Positions 3,391 through 5,894 of a stretch of 5,894 nucleotides of DNA are shown here, in pieces. Positions within the stretch are counted from its first letter, which is position 1. Each line of letters begins with the position of its first letter. Source of the stretch: Candidatus Aminicenantota bacterium (GTDB lineage Bacteria; Acidobacteriota; Aminicenantia; Aminicenantales; Aminicenantaceae); NCBI GenBank assembly GCA_030670375.1, contig DAOVBT010000151.1:1-5894 (forward strand). Reading direction: 5' to 3'. A program made the translations under genes and the position numbers. The notes beneath the pieces were generated by a model. The model saw only the letters and a list, made by a program, of their open reading frames with translations. It was not told where the DNA came from and did not search any database.

Positions 3391-5894
3391 ATGTCAAAAC
3401 AGCAACATACCAATTTCCAGGATCTCTGGCAGGAGTCTGAAGAGAAGTATAAGAATATTGTGGATTTAAATCCGTGTGGAATTGTGATAGTCGATCTGAA
3501 GGGAAAAACGACCTTCTGCAATAACGCCTTTTTCGAATATACGGGTTTTACCAGAGAAGAGATCATCGGGAAGAAATTCACAAGGCTCCCTCATCTACGA
3601 AAAAAGGATATCCCTCGATACGTCAAGATTTTTGGCTCTCTTCTTAAAGGAAAAAAGCCCAGACCACTGAAGGTCAACTGGGTACATAAAGACGGGACGC
3701 CCCGCACATCCGAGGCTCACATAGGCTTTATCAAGAAGAAGGGAAAAATATCCGGCTTTCTTTCCATTGCTCGAGACATTTCAGAACAACAAAAGGTGGA
3801 AGAAATCCTGAAGGTAAATGAGGAAAGATACAGCAATCTTTTTCACCAATCGAATGATGCCATTTTCATCCATGATATGAGAGGAAACATCCTGGATGTG
3901 AACAAAAAGGCGCGGGAGCTTTTTGGGTATAAAAAATCTGACATGCTCTCCTTAAGGATACCCGACTTACATCCAAAAAGTGAGTTTGAAGCATCGAAAA
4001 AAGCCTTTCAAACCATCGCAAAAAAAGGCTTTGTCGATTTTGAGTGCAAGTTTAAAAAGAAAAATGGTGATGTGTTTTCTGCCGATATCTCTTCCAGTAT
4101 GTTTGAGGTAGAGGGAGAAAAGCTAATCCAAGGCGTTGTTAGGGATATCACGGATCGTAAATTGGCCGATGAAGCTTTGCACAAGAGCGAGATGAGATAC
4201 AGGGCTCTTTTTGAATTTGCCAATGATGCGGTCTTCATCATGAGTCCTGGTGGTGAACAGATCTTGGTCAACAACAAAGCGGCCGATATGCTCGGCTACA
4301 CCATCCAAGAACTGAGCAGCAAATCTTTCAAGGATATCATCGCCTCTTATGAGTACAAGGATGCCAAAAACAAGCTCCAGGGATTGCACGATGGTAAGTC
4401 CTACGATCCCTATGAACGCATCGCTAGGCGAAAAGATGGGACGGAATTCCCGGTTGAGGTTACTGCAACCCTGATCCGCAATCTGAAGGGAGAACCCCTG
4501 TTTGTGCAAAGTGTGGTTCGAGATATCTCAGAGCACAAAAAAACTGAAGAAACGCTGAATGAGTCGAGAGAGATGTACAGAACTCTGGTTGAAACATCTC
4601 CGGATGCAGTAACGATGACGGATTTGGAAGGAAACATTACGTATGTGTCTCATAGGACTCTTCAAATCCATGGGTATGACAGCGCAGAGGATTTGATCGG
4701 AAAGAGCGCTTTTGCTTTCATCGGCCCTGAAGATCGTGAGGAAGCAGCGAAAAATTTGAAAAAGACGCTGGATAAAGGCTCAATAAGAGGCCTGGAATAC
4801 ACAATGATCAGAAAAGATGGGACGCAGTTCATCGGGGAGCTTAATGCCTCCTTGATTAAAGATGTCAAAGGTGAGCCCAAGGCTTTTATCGCGATCACGA
4901 GAGACATCACGGAGCGAAAGAAAGCGGAACAAGAGCTCAGCGAAAGCGAGAAAAAATTTCGGACTGTGGTCGAAAATGCCAACGATGCGATCTATATTAT
5001 CACATCAGATGGATTTCAGTATGTCAATTCAGCTTTTGAGCGGTTGACAGGATTCATATCCAAAGAGGTTTGTGGAGAAGCCTTCGATTTCTGGAACATC
5101 ATTCATCCCGATGATGTCAAGATGATTAAAAAGAGAGAGGATGCAAGAAGAACGGGCAAAGAAGTCCCCAGTCGGTATGAATTCCGGGTTCTGGCAAAAG
5201 ATGGAAAAACAAAGACCGTCGAGCCTGCGACCGTGCATATCGGAGAGAAGGGAGAAATAAAAGTCATGGGCATCCTTCGGGATATCACGGACAGGAAGCA
5301 GGCTGACGAGAAGATCAGGGCCTCGCTTCATGAAAAGGGTGTTCTGCTCAGAGAAATTCACCACAGAGTTAAAAACAACATGCAAATCATCTCCAGCCTG
5401 CTTCGGCTGCAATCCAGGCTAATCGAGGACGACAAGCTGATAGAAATGTTCAAGGAAAGCCAGAACAGGATTAGATCCATGGCCTTAATCCATGAAAAAC
5501 TGTATCAGACTGAAGATTTCGCCAGAATCAATTTTGCCGAATACATCCGAAGCCTGACAGTTCACCTGTTTCACACGTATAAAGTCAATCCGAATATTGT
5601 CCGAATGAACATCGATGTGAAGAATGTATTTCTGGATATCAACAAGGCTATTCCGTGTGGGTTGATCATCAATGAGCTGGTGTCCAACTCGTTAAAACAT
5701 GCCTTTCCTGACAATAAAAAGGGAGAGGTTTGCATCAAGCTTTCATCGAACAGACAGAAAAAAACAAAGCTCATTGTGAGTGACAGCGGTATCGGATTGC
5801 CCAAAAGTGTCAACTTTCGTGAACCGGAAACTCTCGGGCTTCAGTTGGTAAGTGACCTCGTCAAGCAGATAGAAGGAACGATCAGGCTGGAGAG
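3391..5894 (+). CDS. Five-PAS sensor histidine kinase, HisKA_2 type (3' end beyond window)
   Basis: Only the first 834 codons are present. The protein should autophosphorylate on histidine and pass the phosphate to a response regulator, which is not in the window. No signal peptide or membrane segment is visible, so it is probably cytosolic. Five PAS domains occur at about residues 16-130, 143-253, 266-379, 391-506 and 518-632. Each begins with a helix of the type SExxYRxLxExxxDAI and ends with RDI(T/S) (128, 251, 377, 504, 630), followed by a short linker helix. The HisKA_2 domain follows, with VLLREIHHRVKNNMQIISSL (651-670). The phospho-accepting histidine is probably H658, the one in HRVKN. 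The ATPase domain shows the N box INELVSNSLKHAF (760-772), DSGIGLP (798-804) and TLGLQLV (814-820), so nearly the whole catalytic domain is included and only its tail is cut. ATG 3391 is preceded by GAGGAAAG (3373-3380) at a 10-base gap. The PAS ligands are unknown. The class call is very secure. Confidence 0.96.
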   Translation, partial: MSKQQHTNFQDLWQESEEKYKNIVDLNPCGIVIVDLKGKTTFCNNAFFEYTGFTREEIIGKKFTRLPHLRKKDIPRYVKIFGSLLKGKKPRPLKVNWVHKDGTPRTSEAHIGFIKKKGKISGFLSIARDISEQQKVEEILKVNEERYSNLFHQSNDAIFIHDMRGNILDVNKKARELFGYKKSDMLSLRIPDLHPKSEFEASKKAFQTIAKKGFVDFECKFKKKNGDVFSADISSSMFEVEGEKLIQGVVRDITDRKLADEALHKSEMRYRALFEFANDAVFIMSPGGEQILVNNKAADMLGYTIQELSSKSFKDIIASYEYKDAKNKLQGLHDGKSYDPYERIARRKDGTEFPVEVTATLIRNLKGEPLFVQSVVRDISEHKKTEETLNESREMYRTLVETSPDAVTMTDLEGNITYVSHRTLQIHGYDSAEDLIGKSAFAFIGPEDREEAAKNLKKTLDKGSIRGLEYTMIRKDGTQFIGELNASLIKDVKGEPKAFIAITRDITERKKAEQELSESEKKFRTVVENANDAIYIITSDGFQYVNSAFERLTGFISKEVCGEAFDFWNIIHPDDVKMIKKREDARRTGKEVPSRYEFRVLAKDGKTKTVEPATVHIGEKGEIKVMGILRDITDRKQADEKIRASLHEKGVLLREIHHRVKNNMQIISSLLRLQSRLIEDDKLIEMFKESQNRIRSMALIHEKLYQTEDFARINFAEYIRSLTVHLFHTYKVNPNIVRMNIDVKNVFLDINKAIPCGLIINELVSNSLKHAFPDNKKGEVCIKLSSNRQKKTKLIVSDSGIGLPKSVNFREPETLGLQLVSDLVKQIEGTIRLE

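Noticed and set aside
4123..4509. Minus-strand open frame of 128 codons opposite the histidine kinase
   Set aside because: It lies fully inside the PAS-coding strand, whose motifs are unmistakable. It has no ribosome site or family motif, and it arises from codon bias of the real gene.
5029..5412. Minus-strand open frame of 127 codons opposite the fifth PAS and HisKA_2 region
   Set aside because: It is antisense to highly conserved catalytic motifs and has no recognisable protein features or start signals.
1..5894. CRISPR array, tRNA, rRNA, insertion sequence or known riboswitch
   Set aside because: No regularly spaced repeats, cloverleaf-like blocks, transposase motifs or recognisable aptamer cores were found on either strand.

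Overview
The window looks like ordinary bacterial chromosome with moderate GC, AT-leaning spacers and conventional Shine-Dalgarno and sigma70-like signals. Three genes recall Acidobacteriota and related lineages such as candidate phylum Aminicenantes. These are a Ser/Thr protein kinase with an N-terminal zinc ribbon, an exported protein of the acidobacterial 'VWFA-related' type, and a long multi-PAS HisKA_2 histidine kinase. That placement is an inference from protein style, not from a marker gene.

Layout. (1) 1-419, minus strand: the N-terminal 139 codons of a zinc-ribbon Ser/Thr kinase, running off the left edge. (2) 420-1048: a 629-base stretch without an intact gene. Its left part is a divergent promoter region with an 8-bp inverted repeat (GTGTCAAA / TTTGACAC) flanking a 10-bp palindrome. 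Its middle (about 564-986) looks like a decayed gene read in two frames with internal stops. Its right end carries a good promoter, TTGTAA-17 bp-TATAAT, for the next gene. (3) 1049-1927, plus strand: an exported cyanophycinase-like serine peptidase (family S51). (4) 1993-3240, plus strand: an exported VWFA-related protein whose metal-binding (MIDAS) motif appears lost. (5) 3241-3390: a spacer with two small perfect hairpins and three G-runs. (6) 3391-5894, plus strand: a cytosolic histidine kinase with five PAS domains at a regular spacing of 123-127 residues, followed by HisKA_2 and HATPase domains. It runs off the right edge just after the SLGLQLV-like box.

Working together: the genes do not look like one tight operon. 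The plus-strand genes are separated by spacers, and the two exported-protein genes each have their own perfect TATAAT. Two genes encode cytosolic signalling kinases (Ser/Thr and His) and two encode exported proteins (a peptidase and a surface or periplasmic VWFA-like protein). Joint function cannot be shown from this sequence. No RNA gene, CRISPR array, insertion sequence or intact transposase was seen. I do not see convincing evidence of a new defence or mobile system. The least explained parts are the inverted-repeat promoter region, the decayed gene and the MIDAS-less VWFA protein.
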